From contig CAIOKW010000131.1 of assembly GCA_903858975.1 (NCBI GenBank), positions 1-19,096 of the forward strand: DNA of 19,096 nucleotides. The letters run 5' to 3'. The notes below the pieces were generated by a model. The model saw nothing but the letters and a program-made list of their open reading frames with translations, was not told where the DNA came from and did no database searches. Positions within the stretch are counted from its first letter, which is position 1; every line of letters begins with the position of its first letter. Origin of the DNA: Oligoflexia bacterium. Its GTDB lineage: Bacteria; Bdellovibrionota; UBA1018; CAIMNF01. Positions 1-8,358 of the stretch are shown here, one piece after another. The translations under genes were made by a program, and so were the position numbers.

Positions 1-723
1 AATTTCATCTAAGAACAAGGTTCCTTGATCTGCTAAGTCGAAACGACCGCGACGGAGCTGGGTTGCGCCAGTAAAGGATCCTTTTTCATGCCCAAAGAGT
101 TCACTCTCAATGAGCTCCTCAGGAATCGCAGCGCAATTGACTTCGATGAAGGGTTTTTTGAAACGGTTAGAGAGCGCATGAATCGTTTGAGCGACCACTT
201 CTTTACCGGTTCCATTTTCTCCAGTGATGAGGACTGAGCTATTGGTTGGAGCCACTCGTTTTAGAAGGTCTTGAATTTGTTTCATCGGAGCTGAGTCGCC
301 GATGAGAGGTCGTTTGCCTGAGAGTTGTTTCCGAAGCGCTTGGTTCTCTTCGATGAGGTCCCGAGTGGAGAGTGCATTTCGAATGAGCACTAAGAGGCGA
401 TCGAGCTCCACTGGCTTTTCCATGAAATCAAAGGCGCCGAGCTTCGTTGCTTTCACAGCAGTTTCGATGTTCCCGTGTCCAGACATGATGATCACCGGGG
501 TTTCAATCCCCTGAGACTTCATTTCATTGAGGGCAGTCAGGCCATCCATTTCCGGCATCCAGATATCGAGTAAAATCAGGTCAGGATTATGTTTTTTTGC
601 GATCTCAATTCCTTGAAGGGCATTGGGGGCTTTTAAAATTTGATAGCCCTCATCCGAAAGGGCGCCAGCGAGTGAGTCGCGAATCGAGGGTTCATCGTCA
701 ATAATAAGGAGTGTGCGGCTCAT
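1..723 (-). CDS. ntrX: NtrX-type sigma-54-dependent response regulator (partial, N-terminal 241 residues)
   Basis: The start codon is at 723 and the gene runs off the left edge of the window. The visible part has an N-terminal receiver domain (about residues 3-120) with the acidic pocket IIDDE and a phospho-acceptor Asp53 in LLDIWMPEMDG, a wording typical of NtrX. A sigma-54 AAA+ domain follows: Walker A GENGTGKE at 168-175, the sigma-54-contacting loop as GSFTGA at 215-220 (Ser where GAFTGA has Ala) and Walker B GTLFLDE at 234-240. The end of the AAA+ domain and the DNA-binding helix-turn-helix lie outside the window. Its ATG overlaps the stop of the upstream kinase gene in the sequence ATGA, so the two are probably translationally coupled. 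By family, it activates transcription from sigma-54 promoters after phosphorylation by the partner kinase. The NtrX label rests on the pairing with an NtrY-like kinase and on the receiver motif. Confidence 0.93.
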   Translation of the reverse strand, partial: MSRTLLIIDDEPSIRDSLAGALSDEGYQILKAPNALQGIEIAKKHNPDLILLDIWMPEMDGLTALNEMKSQGIETPVIIMSGHGNIETAVKATKLGAFDFMEKPVELDRLLVLIRNALSTRDLIEENQALRKQLSGKRPLIGDSAPMKQIQDLLKRVAPTNSSVLITGENGTGKEVVAQTIHALSNRFKKPFIEVNCAAIPEELIESELFGHEKGSFTGATQLRRGRFDLADQGTLFLDEI

Positions 724-2936
724 GAAACTAGCTTAGCGGTTTTCAGGGGAAGCTCAATGATAAAAGTGGTACCTGAGTTGAGGTTAGATGAGAGGCGAAT
801 ATAACCGCCATGGTCATTGATAATCCGCTTTACAATCGCAAGACCCAATCCGGTTCCTTCAGATTTGGTTGAGAAATAAGGCTCAAATGCGCGTTCTTGA
901 ATTTCTTCACTCATACCCGGACCATTGTCCCGGATCGTGAGGGCAGCCATTTCAAGCTTCTCATTGTAATGAGTTTCAACCTCAATTCTCCCGGGCACAT
1001 TTTTAGGCTTCGCTTTGATTGCAGAAATTCCATTATCAATGAGGTTCAGAATCACCCGTTTCATCTGGTCACGATCAAGGTTGATAATCGGGAGACTCGG
1101 TTCGAGTTTAGTGATGAAATGAATCTCGGGGTGTGCAGATAAATAGAGCTGCATGGTTTCCTGGATCAGTTCATTTAACTGTTGTGGGGTCGGTGAGACC
1201 TCGGGGAGTCGTGCGAAGTTTGAAAACTCATTCACCATCTCCTTCAGTTCATCCGTGTGTTGGATGATCACTTGAGTGCACTCCTGAACTAGTTGCCCAT
1301 CTTTTCCAGGCAAATCACGAAGTCTTCGTTGAAGCCGTTGGGCTGATAGTTTGATTGGGGTGAGGGGGTTCTTAATTTCATGGGCAATTCGCTTTGCGAC
1401 TTCCCGCCAGGCCATTTCACGTTGACCTTTCACGAGGTGGGTCACGTCATCGAGCACGGCGACGGCTCCCCAGATCTGTCCCTTTTCTTTCAGAGAGGAG
1501 GAGATTGCAGTAAGGTTTCTGACTTCACCACTCACTCGTCCAGTCCAGCTCATTTCGCGGTCTATACGGGATTGATCGGCTAGAGAAGCCTCTAGAACCT
1601 TAAGAATTCCATGGTGAGAGTCAGCATGAAAAACGTGATTCATCGATTGCTCGCTCACGTCTCCGCCACCCAGATCGAGAAGAGTTCTTGCGGCGTCGTT
1701 CAGGGTGAGAATCTTTCCAGCTTTATCCACGAGGACCACACCCGTAGCAATGTTGGACAAAATAGCCTCTAGCTGCTGGGTCCTTTGGCGGATGGTCGCT
1801 TGATTGCTCTTTAAATCCGACGTCATTTTATTAAAGCTTTCAACTAGGGTTGCGATCTCGTCATTACCTGTTTTTTCAATCGTGATGTCGAGTCGGCCTC
1901 GTCCTACGTCTTGAGCTGCCTTCACGAGCCGCTCGACAGGCACAGTGAGTTCTCGTGCGAGATAAAGTCCAAGCCAAATCTCTGCAAAAATAATGAAGAG
2001 AGTGATCAGGATCAAAATAATGAAATAAGTCGTTTTAATTGGATATTTGAGAGGATTAATGTCTTTGTAGTCCTCAACCGTGTGGGCAATTTGCCCGGCT
2101 CTTAAAGTTAAATTCACGGGAATCAGGGTATCCACCACCACTACGGCTCGAATCAGGCCCGAGGTGTAGTCAATCAATGGAATCGTTGATCGAACTAAGT
2201 CCGCGTGACCAATCGATTGAATGAAGGCGATTTTATTACCCTGAAAGGCAAGGCGGAGTCGGTCTAGGCTCATTCGGACATAGGCGTCTGGGTTGTTAAT
2301 TCGCGATTCTGGATCCATGACTAGCTTCGGTTCTTCGAGGGGGTCTGTATAAATCTCGACTGCATTGAGAGCATAAAGCGATCGCAGGTGCTCCAGTGAT
2401 GATAGGAAGTTTGAATCTAGGTTTTTTCGGTGGGTGATGACGTGAGAATGGATTTGTTTTGAAATGAGATCTGCAAAGTGAGTCGAGAGGTTCTCGGCAT
2501 TCTTGTAGTAGAGACCCGTGATCTCGAGTGAGGACTGCAGGGTGTTTTGAACTTTTAAGGAAAACCACTTATCGAAACTCTGATTGATATAAAGCGCCGA
2601 GATGGTGAATACGGTGAGGGTCGGGATAATCGAAAACCCGATGAAGGCGGCAACGAGTTTGGATTTCAAACGAGATCCCAGGATCCGACTTCGGCGCTCA
2701 AAGAAGATTTTTCCAACGTTTTTAAAGATGAGCCAAAGGAGGCCGACTAAAATAACGATATTGAAATTGATGAGTCCAAAGAAGAAAATCGAATTGACGA
2801 AGGGCAGGGTAGCCGAGATTTTACCCAGTCTAAACTCTACGGCCGTCAGCAGGGCAAACGCGAGGGTCAGCCCTATGATGATTACCCGCTCCCGACGCCT
2901 TTTTCGGGACTCCCTTTGTTCTAATCGATCCGACAT
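720..2936 (-). CDS. ntrY: NtrY-type membrane sensor histidine kinase
   Basis: With the start at 2936 the protein has 738 residues. Three hydrophobic segments lie near 18-35, 46-71 and 95-117, then a probable periplasmic sensor region to about 303, a fourth membrane segment near 304-327, a HAMP domain (about 328-380), a PAS domain (from about 387) and a histidine kinase core. The core shows the H box RIAHEIKNP with His519, an N box NLIDNG with Asn635, a G1 box DNGPG at 670-674, FEPYFSTK, and a G2 box GTGLGL at 694-699. This four-segment, HAMP-PAS layout is that of NtrY. It precedes the response regulator with a 4-bp ATGA overlap. An in-frame ATG at 2990 would add 18 residues, but that codon overlaps the divergent proS start codon, and a GATAAT box sits just before the 2936 ATG, so I prefer 2936. 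The signal sensed is not evident; the nitrogen role of NtrY should not be assumed here. Confidence 0.92.
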   Translation of the reverse strand: MSDRLEQRESRKRRRERVIIIGLTLAFALLTAVEFRLGKISATLPFVNSIFFFGLINFNIVILVGLLWLIFKNVGKIFFERRSRILGSRLKSKLVAAFIGFSIIPTLTVFTISALYINQSFDKWFSLKVQNTLQSSLEITGLYYKNAENLSTHFADLISKQIHSHVITHRKNLDSNFLSSLEHLRSLYALNAVEIYTDPLEEPKLVMDPESRINNPDAYVRMSLDRLRLAFQGNKIAFIQSIGHADLVRSTIPLIDYTSGLIRAVVVVDTLIPVNLTLRAGQIAHTVEDYKDINPLKYPIKTTYFIILILITLFIIFAEIWLGLYLARELTVPVERLVKAAQDVGRGRLDITIEKTGNDEIATLVESFNKMTSDLKSNQATIRQRTQQLEAILSNIATGVVLVDKAGKILTLNDAARTLLDLGGGDVSEQSMNHVFHADSHHGILKVLEASLADQSRIDREMSWTGRVSGEVRNLTAISSSLKEKGQIWGAVAVLDDVTHLVKGQREMAWREVAKRIAHEIKNPLTPIKLSAQRLQRRLRDLPGKDGQLVQECTQVIIQHTDELKEMVNEFSNFARLPEVSPTPQQLNELIQETMQLYLSAHPEIHFITKLEPSLPIINLDRDQMKRVILNLIDNGISAIKAKPKNVPGRIEVETHYNEKLEMAALTIRDNGPGMSEEIQERAFEPYFSTKSEGTGLGLAIVKRIINDHGGYIRLSSNLNSGTTFIIELPLKTAKLVS

Positions 2937-2945
2937 AAGTCCCAG

Positions 2946-2951
2946 ATTATC
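2946..2951 (-). promoter_or_regulatory. Candidate -10 box for ntrY
   Basis: On the minus strand GATAAT (5 of 6 matches to TATAAT) ends nine bases before the preferred ntrY ATG at 2936. A start seven bases after the box would leave only about 3-4 untranslated bases. The -35 region is poor (TTCGAT at 17 bp), so this is tentative. Confidence 0.3.
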
Positions 2952-2975
2952 ATGGATTTTAAGCCTAAATCGAAC

Positions 2976-2981
2976 TATTCT
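2976..2981 (+). promoter_or_regulatory. Candidate -10 box for proS, implying a leaderless mRNA
   Basis: TATTCT (4 of 6 matches) lies seven bases before the proS ATG at 2989, so transcription would begin at the start codon itself. No Shine-Dalgarno sequence is visible before this ATG. The -35 region is weak. It interleaves with the candidate ntrY promoter on the other strand. Confidence 0.25.
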
Positions 2982-2988
2982 ATTCCGC

Positions 2989-4461
2989 ATGGCAGAAAAA
3001 ATTACACCCCGCGCAGAAAACTTCTCAGAGTGGTATCAAGACGTCGTCCTTCAGGCAAAATTAGCCGACTATAGCCCTGTGAAGGGCTGTATGGTCATCC
3101 GCCCCAATGGTTATTCAATTTGGGAGCGGATTCAGAAGGAAATGAATGATCGCATTAAGGCTTCGGGAGTTCGAAATGCCTATTTCCCGATGTTTATCCC
3201 TGAGAGTTTCATTAAAAAAGAGGCTGATCACGTTGAGGGATTTGCTCCTCAGGTGGCCGTAGTGACCTATGCTGGCGGGAAGGACCTGGATGAGAAGCTC
3301 GTTGTCCGTCCCACTTCTGAAACCATTATCAATTCCATGTTCGCGAAGTGGATTCAAAGCTATCGTGATTTGCCGCTTCTGATGAATCAGTGGGCGAACG
3401 TCGTTCGATGGGAAATGAGAACCCGTCTCTTCTTGCGGACCACCGAATTCCTGTGGCAAGAGGGTCACACCTGTCATGCCACCCTAGAAGAGGCGGAACT
3501 CTTCACTCAGAAAATGTTGAAAGTTTACCATGAGTTTTCTGAGAACGTGCTTGCGATGCCCGTGATCCCAGGCATGAAGTCAGAAGCTGAGAAATTTGCA
3601 GGAGCTCTTCGTACTTATTGTATTGAAGCGATGATGCAAGATGGAAAAGCCCTTCAAGCAGGAACGTCACACAATTTATCGGATCATTTCGCAAAAGCCT
3701 TCGACACCATGTTTCTGGATAAAGACGGCAAACAAAAGCACGTTTTCCAAACCAGCTGGGGAGTTTCTACTCGCCTGATTGGTGGAATGATCATGACCCA
3801 TTCTGATGATAAGGGATTGATTCTTCCTCCAATGTTGGCTGAGACCCACGTGGTGATCGTTCCGATCGTGCCAAAAGCGAATATGGCGCCAGCCGTTTAC
3901 GAAGCAGCCGACAAACTTGCAGCAGCGATTCGTGAAAACATTGAAGTGCTCAAGCTTCCTTATAAAGTGGGAGTTCAAGTTGATAAAGATGATACCAAGC
4001 AAGCGGGTTGGAAGTTTCATGAGTACGAACTCATTGGGATTCCAGTGCGAATTGAGCTTGGGCCTCGCGATCTAGAGAAGGCTCAGGCCGTATTCACCCG
4101 AAGAGATAAAGGGGTGAAGGAATTTATTCCACTTGCAGACCTTCCAGCAAAAATTGGCGTGGAATTAAAAGAAATGCAAACTGAACTCCTGGAAAAAGCG
4201 CGTTCCCACCGAGAGCAAAACACGCACTCGGTAAGTGATTACGAAACCTTTAAGCGAGAACTCGACGAAAAAGGTGGTTTCTTTAAGGTACCTTGGGGAC
4301 TGGATCGCCAAGCAGAAGAGCAAATTAAAGAAGAAACAAAGGCAACACTCCGTTGTATCCTTCTTGATGATTCTTTTAAGCCGATTGAAGCAAATCAACC
4401 TTGCTTTAAAACGGGCAAAAAAGAAGGAACCGTCATGGCGATTTTCGCCCGTTCTTACTAA
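2989..4461 (+). CDS. proS: Prolyl-tRNA synthetase, type 3 (eukaryote/archaeal-like)
   Basis: This 490-residue class II synthetase charges tRNA-Pro with proline in the cytoplasm. The start is set by the family N-terminus, MAEKITPRAENFSEWY followed by ADYSPVKGCMVIRP; the reading frame stays open 129 codons further upstream, but that part is antisense to ntrY and does not look like the family. Other signatures are RPTSE at 107-111, the motif 2 region with TTEFLWQEGHT (about 151-161), and a motif 3 region with SWGVSTRLIGG. There is no editing domain inserted between motifs 2 and 3, unlike the long bacterial type. The C-terminal extension ends in a terminal Tyr490 (ARSY), as in the type 3 family, where the carboxylate reaches the active site. 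Only two cysteines (456 and 472) remain in that extension, so the structural zinc found in some relatives is probably absent. It leads the operon with pyrF, rlmB and arfB. Confidence 0.97.
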   Translation: MAEKITPRAENFSEWYQDVVLQAKLADYSPVKGCMVIRPNGYSIWERIQKEMNDRIKASGVRNAYFPMFIPESFIKKEADHVEGFAPQVAVVTYAGGKDLDEKLVVRPTSETIINSMFAKWIQSYRDLPLLMNQWANVVRWEMRTRLFLRTTEFLWQEGHTCHATLEEAELFTQKMLKVYHEFSENVLAMPVIPGMKSEAEKFAGALRTYCIEAMMQDGKALQAGTSHNLSDHFAKAFDTMFLDKDGKQKHVFQTSWGVSTRLIGGMIMTHSDDKGLILPPMLAETHVVIVPIVPKANMAPAVYEAADKLAAAIRENIEVLKLPYKVGVQVDKDDTKQAGWKFHEYELIGIPVRIELGPRDLEKAQAVFTRRDKGVKEFIPLADLPAKIGVELKEMQTELLEKARSHREQNTHSVSDYETFKRELDEKGGFFKVPWGLDRQAEEQIKEETKATLRCILLDDSFKPIEANQPCFKTGKKEGTVMAIFARSY

Positions 4462-4470
4462 GGAGATCGC

Positions 4471-5199
4471 ATGACGACTGAACTGGTGGTCGCCCTCGAC
4501 TATAATGAACGAACGAAGGCCGAGTTACTGATAGAACAGCTGGAAGGACTTCCGGTAATTTATAAAGTGGGCTTAGAGTTGTTCATGACGGCCGGAGCAT
4601 CCTGGGTTCAGGCACTGACCGCAAGCGGTCAGCGCGTCTTCTTGGATCTTAAGTTCCATGATATTCCAAACACTGTTTCGCAAGCGGTAGTTCAGGCTGC
4701 GAAAACGGGAGCGGAGTTTCTTACGCTTCATCTTTCAGGAGGTAAGCGAATGCTGGATGAAGTGGATATTCGCCTTCAAGAAGCAATGATTGCTCAAGAA
4801 ATCATGGAGCGACCTCGTGTTTTAGGCGTGAGCGTTTTGACCTCGTTTCACGAGGAAGACTGGATTGCCAATGTTTCTCATATGGCTAAAGTCACCGGCG
4901 TCAGGACCATTTCAGATTCGGTATTTCACTTTGCAAGCCTTGCTCACGATCACCCGGGAGTTCAGGGCATGGTGTGTTCACCTAAAGAAGTTGAAATGAT
5001 TCGGATTAAGTATCCTCATTTGTATCTGATGGTTCCAGGGATTAGGCCAGAAGGTTCGCCCAGCCATGACCAGAGTCGGGTGACCACTCCCGCTGAGGCT
5101 AAAAACTTAGGAGCATCGGCGATTGTAGTGGGAAGACCGATCACACAATCCGCTAATCCAAGACAAACCGTAGAAATGATTTTGGGAGACCTCGCATGA
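4471..5199 (+). CDS. pyrF: Orotidine 5'-phosphate decarboxylase
   Basis: This 242-residue enzyme makes UMP from OMP, the last step of de novo pyrimidine synthesis. The catalytic Asp-Lys network is plain in LDLKFHDIPNTV (Asp59, Lys61, Asp64), with the substrate lysine Lys32 in YKVGLELF and the phosphate-binding end GIRPEG and VGRPITQS. Length and motifs fit the short bacterial PyrF group. The ribosome binding site AGGAG (4461-4465) begins with the last base of the proS stop codon and lies five bases before the ATG. The 3' end overlaps the rlmB start codon by four bases (ATGA), so pyrF and rlmB are probably translationally coupled. Its presence between translation genes looks like operon packing and not a shared pathway. 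Confidence 0.96.
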   Translation: MTTELVVALDYNERTKAELLIEQLEGLPVIYKVGLELFMTAGASWVQALTASGQRVFLDLKFHDIPNTVSQAVVQAAKTGAEFLTLHLSGGKRMLDEVDIRLQEAMIAQEIMERPRVLGVSVLTSFHEEDWIANVSHMAKVTGVRTISDSVFHFASLAHDHPGVQGMVCSPKEVEMIRIKYPHLYLMVPGIRPEGSPSHDQSRVTTPAEAKNLGASAIVVGRPITQSANPRQTVEMILGDLA

Positions 5200-5975
5200 G
5201 CAATGAAATTTTTGTCAGAAATCCACACAGTATTTTTCAGGCCTTGAAGTCACGTCCCAAAGATGTACTTGAAATTACTCTCCCGAGAGAGAAGCAAGAT
5301 GATGTGTGGGAAGGGATTGAGGCCCTCGCAGAACGAAATAAAGTTCGAGTGAATCAGCCAGGTGGCGCGAGTATGGTTCGCTCGCAGGTGAAGCCTCAAG
5401 GACGCGGACAGGGAAGAAATCAAAAAGGTCCTCAGCCTGCGATGGGTCGTGAGAGTGGGCATGGAGCCAGCATTCGTCCCAAGTTGGGTATTTCACTTGA
5501 GGAAATGTTCAAAGGCATTTCGGATTCGAGTCGTGGAGTTTGGCTCGCACTGGATTGTTTGCAAGATCCTCAAAATTTAGGAGCGATCTTCCGATCGGCG
5601 GCTTTTTTTGGAGTAAAGGGGATCATCATGACTACGGAGCGATCCGCTCCCATGACTGCTACCGTTTATGATATTTCATCAGGCGGAGTAGAAGCCGTTC
5701 CTATGGTCCAGACCATCAATTTGAAGCAGGCGCTGGATAAAGCGAAAGAAGCGGGGCTTTGGATTTTAGGCACCTCAGAGCATGCAAAAGAATCCCTACA
5801 TAAGGTTGCAAAAGATCGTCCTTGGCTCGTGGTTCTTGGGAACGAGGAAAAAGGTATCCGCCGTTTGACCGAAGAGGCTTGTGATGTCATGTGCTCGATT
5901 CCTCCGAAAGGGGAGGGTGTCACTTCCCTCAATGTGTCTGTCGCAACAGGAGTGCTCCTGAGCCATCTTTCGTGA
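5196..5975 (+). CDS. rlmB: SpoU/TrmH-family 23S rRNA (guanosine 2'-O) methyltransferase, RlmB-like
   Basis: This 259-residue protein has the three SPOUT motifs of the TrmH group: motif 1 around Asn127 and Arg133 (DPQNLGAIFRSA), motif 2 GNEEKGI at 215-221, and motif 3 SLNVSVATG at 244-252. The N-terminal part (NPHSIFQALKSR) resembles the ribosome-binding domain of RlmB, which methylates the 2'-O of G2251 in E. coli 23S rRNA using S-adenosylmethionine. The N-terminal domain is shortened, and residues 54-95 form a Gly/Gln/Arg-rich, almost acid-free stretch that looks disordered and may be an RNA-binding linker. The gene starts inside pyrF (ATGA) and its stop overlaps the arfB start (TGATG). A tRNA 2'-O-methyltransferase of the same family is the main alternative; the exact target is inferred. 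Confidence 0.87.
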   Translation: MSNEIFVRNPHSIFQALKSRPKDVLEITLPREKQDDVWEGIEALAERNKVRVNQPGGASMVRSQVKPQGRGQGRNQKGPQPAMGRESGHGASIRPKLGISLEEMFKGISDSSRGVWLALDCLQDPQNLGAIFRSAAFFGVKGIIMTTERSAPMTATVYDISSGGVEAVPMVQTINLKQALDKAKEAGLWILGTSEHAKESLHKVAKDRPWLVVLGNEEKGIRRLTEEACDVMCSIPPKGEGVTSLNVSVATGVLLSHLS

Positions 5976-6382
5976 TGTTTGGACCCAAATTCAAAGTCCC
6001 AGAGCATGAGCTCGAGTTTTCTTTTGTTCGAAGCTCGGGGCCTGGGGGCCAAAACGTAAATAAAGTAAACAGTAAGGCTCTTTTGCGTTGGAGTATTCGA
6101 GATTCAAAAGCGGTTTCAGAAACCTTAAAGCCCATCCTTCTCGAAAAACTTCAGGGGAAGCTCAACTCAGAGGGCGAGATTCTGATTTCAAGTGATGTCC
6201 ATCGCGATCAAATCCGAAATCGTGAAGATTGCATTCAACGACTTCAGGTAATGCTCGATCAGGCTCTCTTTAAACCCAAAGCGCGAAAGAAAACAAAGCA
6301 AAGTTGGTCGAGCCAAAAGCGTGATGAAACCTCTAAAAAGAAACATTCAGAGAAAAAGAAGCTTCGAAAAATAGACTATTAA
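5975..6382 (+). CDS. arfB: Peptidyl-tRNA hydrolase ArfB (YaeJ/ICT1 family), ribosome rescue
   Basis: This 135-residue protein carries the class I release factor catalytic loop SSGPGGQNVNKV, with GGQ at 24-26, and lacks the codon-recognition domains of RF1 and RF2. The C-terminal tail from about residue 100 is very rich in Lys and Arg (KPKARKKTKQ, then KKKHSEKKKLRK). In ArfB this tail enters the empty mRNA channel of a stalled ribosome, so that the GGQ loop can hydrolyse the peptidyl-tRNA. The frame is open for 28 more codons upstream, but those lie inside rlmB; the ATG at 5975 gives the family N-terminus and overlaps the rlmB stop by one base (TGATG). It ends the proS operon and faces the tatD-like gene 22 bp away. 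Confidence 0.95.
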   Translation: MFGPKFKVPEHELEFSFVRSSGPGGQNVNKVNSKALLRWSIRDSKAVSETLKPILLEKLQGKLNSEGEILISSDVHRDQIRNREDCIQRLQVMLDQALFKPKARKKTKQSWSSQKRDETSKKKHSEKKKLRKIDY

Positions 6383-6404
6383 AAAGCAATGACCTCAATC
6401 AAGC

Positions 6405-7187
6405 TCAGTGAGGAAGTAAAAAGCATCGCTTCGCGTTCTCGGTCGTAATCCTTGCGAGCTCTTCAAATGGAATACCCTTAATTTCAGCAAGCTTTAGGGC
6501 AGTGTGTTTTACCATGAAGGGCTCGCATTTTTTTCCGCGAAGTGGAGCGGGAGCTAAAAATGGTGAATCTGTTTCCACTAAAAGGCGATCGAGCGGAAAC
6601 TCCTTTACGATTTGACGAAGTGGCTCTGAGTTCTTGAAGGTGAGAATCCCTGAAATCGAGATAAAAAACCCAAGATCCATGCACGCCCGTGCAAAAGCAT
6701 CGGTTCCTGAAAAGCAGTGAATCACGCCCTTGGAGGGACCTTTTTGGCGTAGGGCATAGTCACGCAAAAGGGGTAGAAGATCCTCTTCCCCATCGCGTGA
6801 ATGAACCACGATGGGCTTTTTCACTTCGATCGCTAGTTCCATCTGTGCGGCACACTCGGCTTTTTGTTTTTCTCGATCCGAGTGTTCGTAATAATAATCA
6901 AGACCGATCTCTCCAATGGCAACGCACTTGGGATGATCGAGGTAGCTGCGCATGGTCTTTAAGATTTCAGGGGTAACCAGCGATGCCTCGTGAGGATGAA
7001 CTCCGATGGTGTGATAAACATTTTCATGGGCTTCTGAAATGCTTTTTACGGTTTCAAAATTCGTATGATCGGTTGCAATGGTGATCAGGGTATCCACACC
7101 ATTTGAGGTAGCCTCTTGAACCAGCTCAGCTGGGCCTTTGCCACCATCGTATTCGTAATTCAAATGGCAATGCGTATCGATCAGCAT
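6405..7187 (-). CDS. tatD: TatD-family metal-dependent hydrolase
   Basis: This 260-residue TIM-barrel protein has all TatD metal ligands: DTHCH with His6 and His8, GEIGLDYYY with Glu93, VVHSRDG with His129, IHCFSGT with His157 and VETDSPFLAP with Asp207. Characterised members are metal-dependent 3'-5' exonucleases acting on DNA and RNA ends in the cytoplasm; despite the name, the family is not part of protein export. The ATG overlaps the stop of the upstream VKOR-DsbA gene by one base (TAATG), so translation is probably coupled. Sequence cannot separate TatD from its close paralogues YcfH and YjjV, so the symbol is at family level. The 22-bp gap to arfB, which converges from the other side, holds no convincing terminator. 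Confidence 0.93.
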   Translation of the reverse strand: MLIDTHCHLNYEYDGGKGPAELVQEATSNGVDTLITIATDHTNFETVKSISEAHENVYHTIGVHPHEASLVTPEILKTMRSYLDHPKCVAIGEIGLDYYYEHSDREKQKAECAAQMELAIEVKKPIVVHSRDGEEDLLPLLRDYALRQKGPSKGVIHCFSGTDAFARACMDLGFFISISGILTFKNSEPLRQIVKEFPLDRLLVETDSPFLAPAPLRGKKCEPFMVKHTALKLAEIKGIPFEELARITTENAKRCFLLPH

Positions 7188-8356
7188 TATTTTTTCAGCA
7201 TCCGTTCAATAATTTCAATCCAGAGATTGGTCGGAAGTCCGCCCTCAACTTTTTTACCATTAATAAAAAATGTCGGAGTCGATTGAACTTTCAGGTTTGC
7301 GCCAATTTGGGAATCACTCTTGATTCGGTCTGCGGTGCTCGGAAGGGTCATGCAGGCTTTCAACTTCTCGAGGTCGACGTCAGCCACTTTAGATTTCAAC
7401 AGCTCTGCAATTTTTCCAGCTTCAAAGTCCCTCTGGTTTTCAAAAAGGGTCTCATAGGCTTCTTGAAATTTTCCTTGTTCGCCCGAGCAGACGGCCACAG
7501 CAGCGGCTTCACAGGCAAATTTATGGATCGTATGCTTTAGATTCGTATCTGCGTTACACTCGGTCGCGAGTGGAAAGTTCAAAAACACGAAGCGAACTTC
7601 CTTTGCGTAACGTTTAAAGAGCGGATGAATGGCATTCGCGCCCATCTTGCACGCAGGGCACTCATAATCGCTAAATTTAACAATGGTGATGGGAGCATTT
7701 GCGTCCCCGATTGAAAAAGCATTCGTCGGGATCGAGAGCGGGGTGACTGGTGCATTCATCACGGATTCAATGATGTCGTTTAAATCCTCTTTTTTCATTT
7801 CTGCTTGTGGATCCAGTCCACGAACAAATAAGAAGGAAATGAGTAGCGCCGAAAACCCAATTCCGATGAGGTGGGTAAATGTGAACCCATTTGAGGTTTC
7901 CACTTTAGATGGAAGCTTCAAAGCGAGCATGAAAAGGATCAGGTTGATTGCATCGACGGTTAGGCAAAGGAGGCAGAGCTTTCCAATCATCGTGATCATG
8001 ATCACGAGATAGATCAACGAGAAGAGGAGGGCGATCCCAGTGAATGCCACCAAATAGGGCTTCATATTCTTTTTGAAGTTTTCTCCAAAAGCAAACAAAG
8101 CAAGTATGAGGATGATGAAATAGCCTGCAATTGCAAATCCCGAGAGGGGAGCGCCTGCAATGAACTCAGAGTACTTACTCATTTCAATTGCGGTGCAATC
8201 AAAGGTCTGTCCAATATTGCAAAAGCTGCGCATTTCGCCCATGCCGCTTCGAGTGAGGAAGTAGAGGCGGGTTTGCCAGATCGACATGCAGGCGCCGAGA
8301 GCGGCAAGAATGCTAATCGCAGGGATAAGTTTTGAAGTGTTCTTTTGTTTTTCCAT
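7187..8356 (-). CDS. VKOR-DsbA fusion, periplasmic disulfide-forming protein
   Basis: This 389-residue fusion has an N-terminal vitamin K epoxide reductase (VKOR) domain with about five membrane segments (near 12-29, 67-90, 101-123, 126-146 and 160-179). It keeps the VKOR cysteine pairs: a loop pair Cys46/Cys54 and CLLC at 128-131. The C-terminal DsbA-type thioredoxin domain (about 215-389) has the active site CPAC at 233-236 and the cis-proline loop STPTFF (Pro361). Four more cysteines (267, 282, 290, 335) may form structural disulfides. By family, the VKOR part reoxidises the fused thioredoxin domain and passes electrons to quinone, replacing DsbB plus DsbA. The gene starts 2 bp after the stop of the CcdA-like gene and runs into the tatD-like gene (TAATG), forming a three-gene operon. 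A role as oxidant is inferred from the family. Confidence 0.93.
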   Translation of the reverse strand: MEKQKNTSKLIPAISILAALGACMSIWQTRLYFLTRSGMGEMRSFCNIGQTFDCTAIEMSKYSEFIAGAPLSGFAIAGYFIILILALFAFGENFKKNMKPYLVAFTGIALLFSLIYLVIMITMIGKLCLLCLTVDAINLILFMLALKLPSKVETSNGFTFTHLIGIGFSALLISFLFVRGLDPQAEMKKEDLNDIIESVMNAPVTPLSIPTNAFSIGDANAPITIVKFSDYECPACKMGANAIHPLFKRYAKEVRFVFLNFPLATECNADTNLKHTIHKFACEAAAVAVCSGEQGKFQEAYETLFENQRDFEAGKIAELLKSKVADVDLEKLKACMTLPSTADRIKSDSQIGANLKVQSTPTFFINGKKVEGGLPTNLWIEIIERMLKK

Positions 8357-8358
8357 GA

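Noticed and set aside
2602..2988. An in-frame 129-residue N-terminal extension of ProS
   Set aside because: It lies antisense to ntrY and has no resemblance to the family; the conserved ProS N-terminus begins at the ATG at 2989.
5891..5974. A longer ArfB reading frame starting inside rlmB
   Set aside because: The 28 added residues overlap the conserved SPOUT motif 3 region of rlmB in another frame; the TGATG junction at 5973-5977 is the natural start.
6393..6413. A possible bidirectional terminator between arfB and the tatD-like gene
   Set aside because: The stem is only five pairs (CCTCA/TGAGG) with an 11-base loop and no adjacent T-run on either strand.
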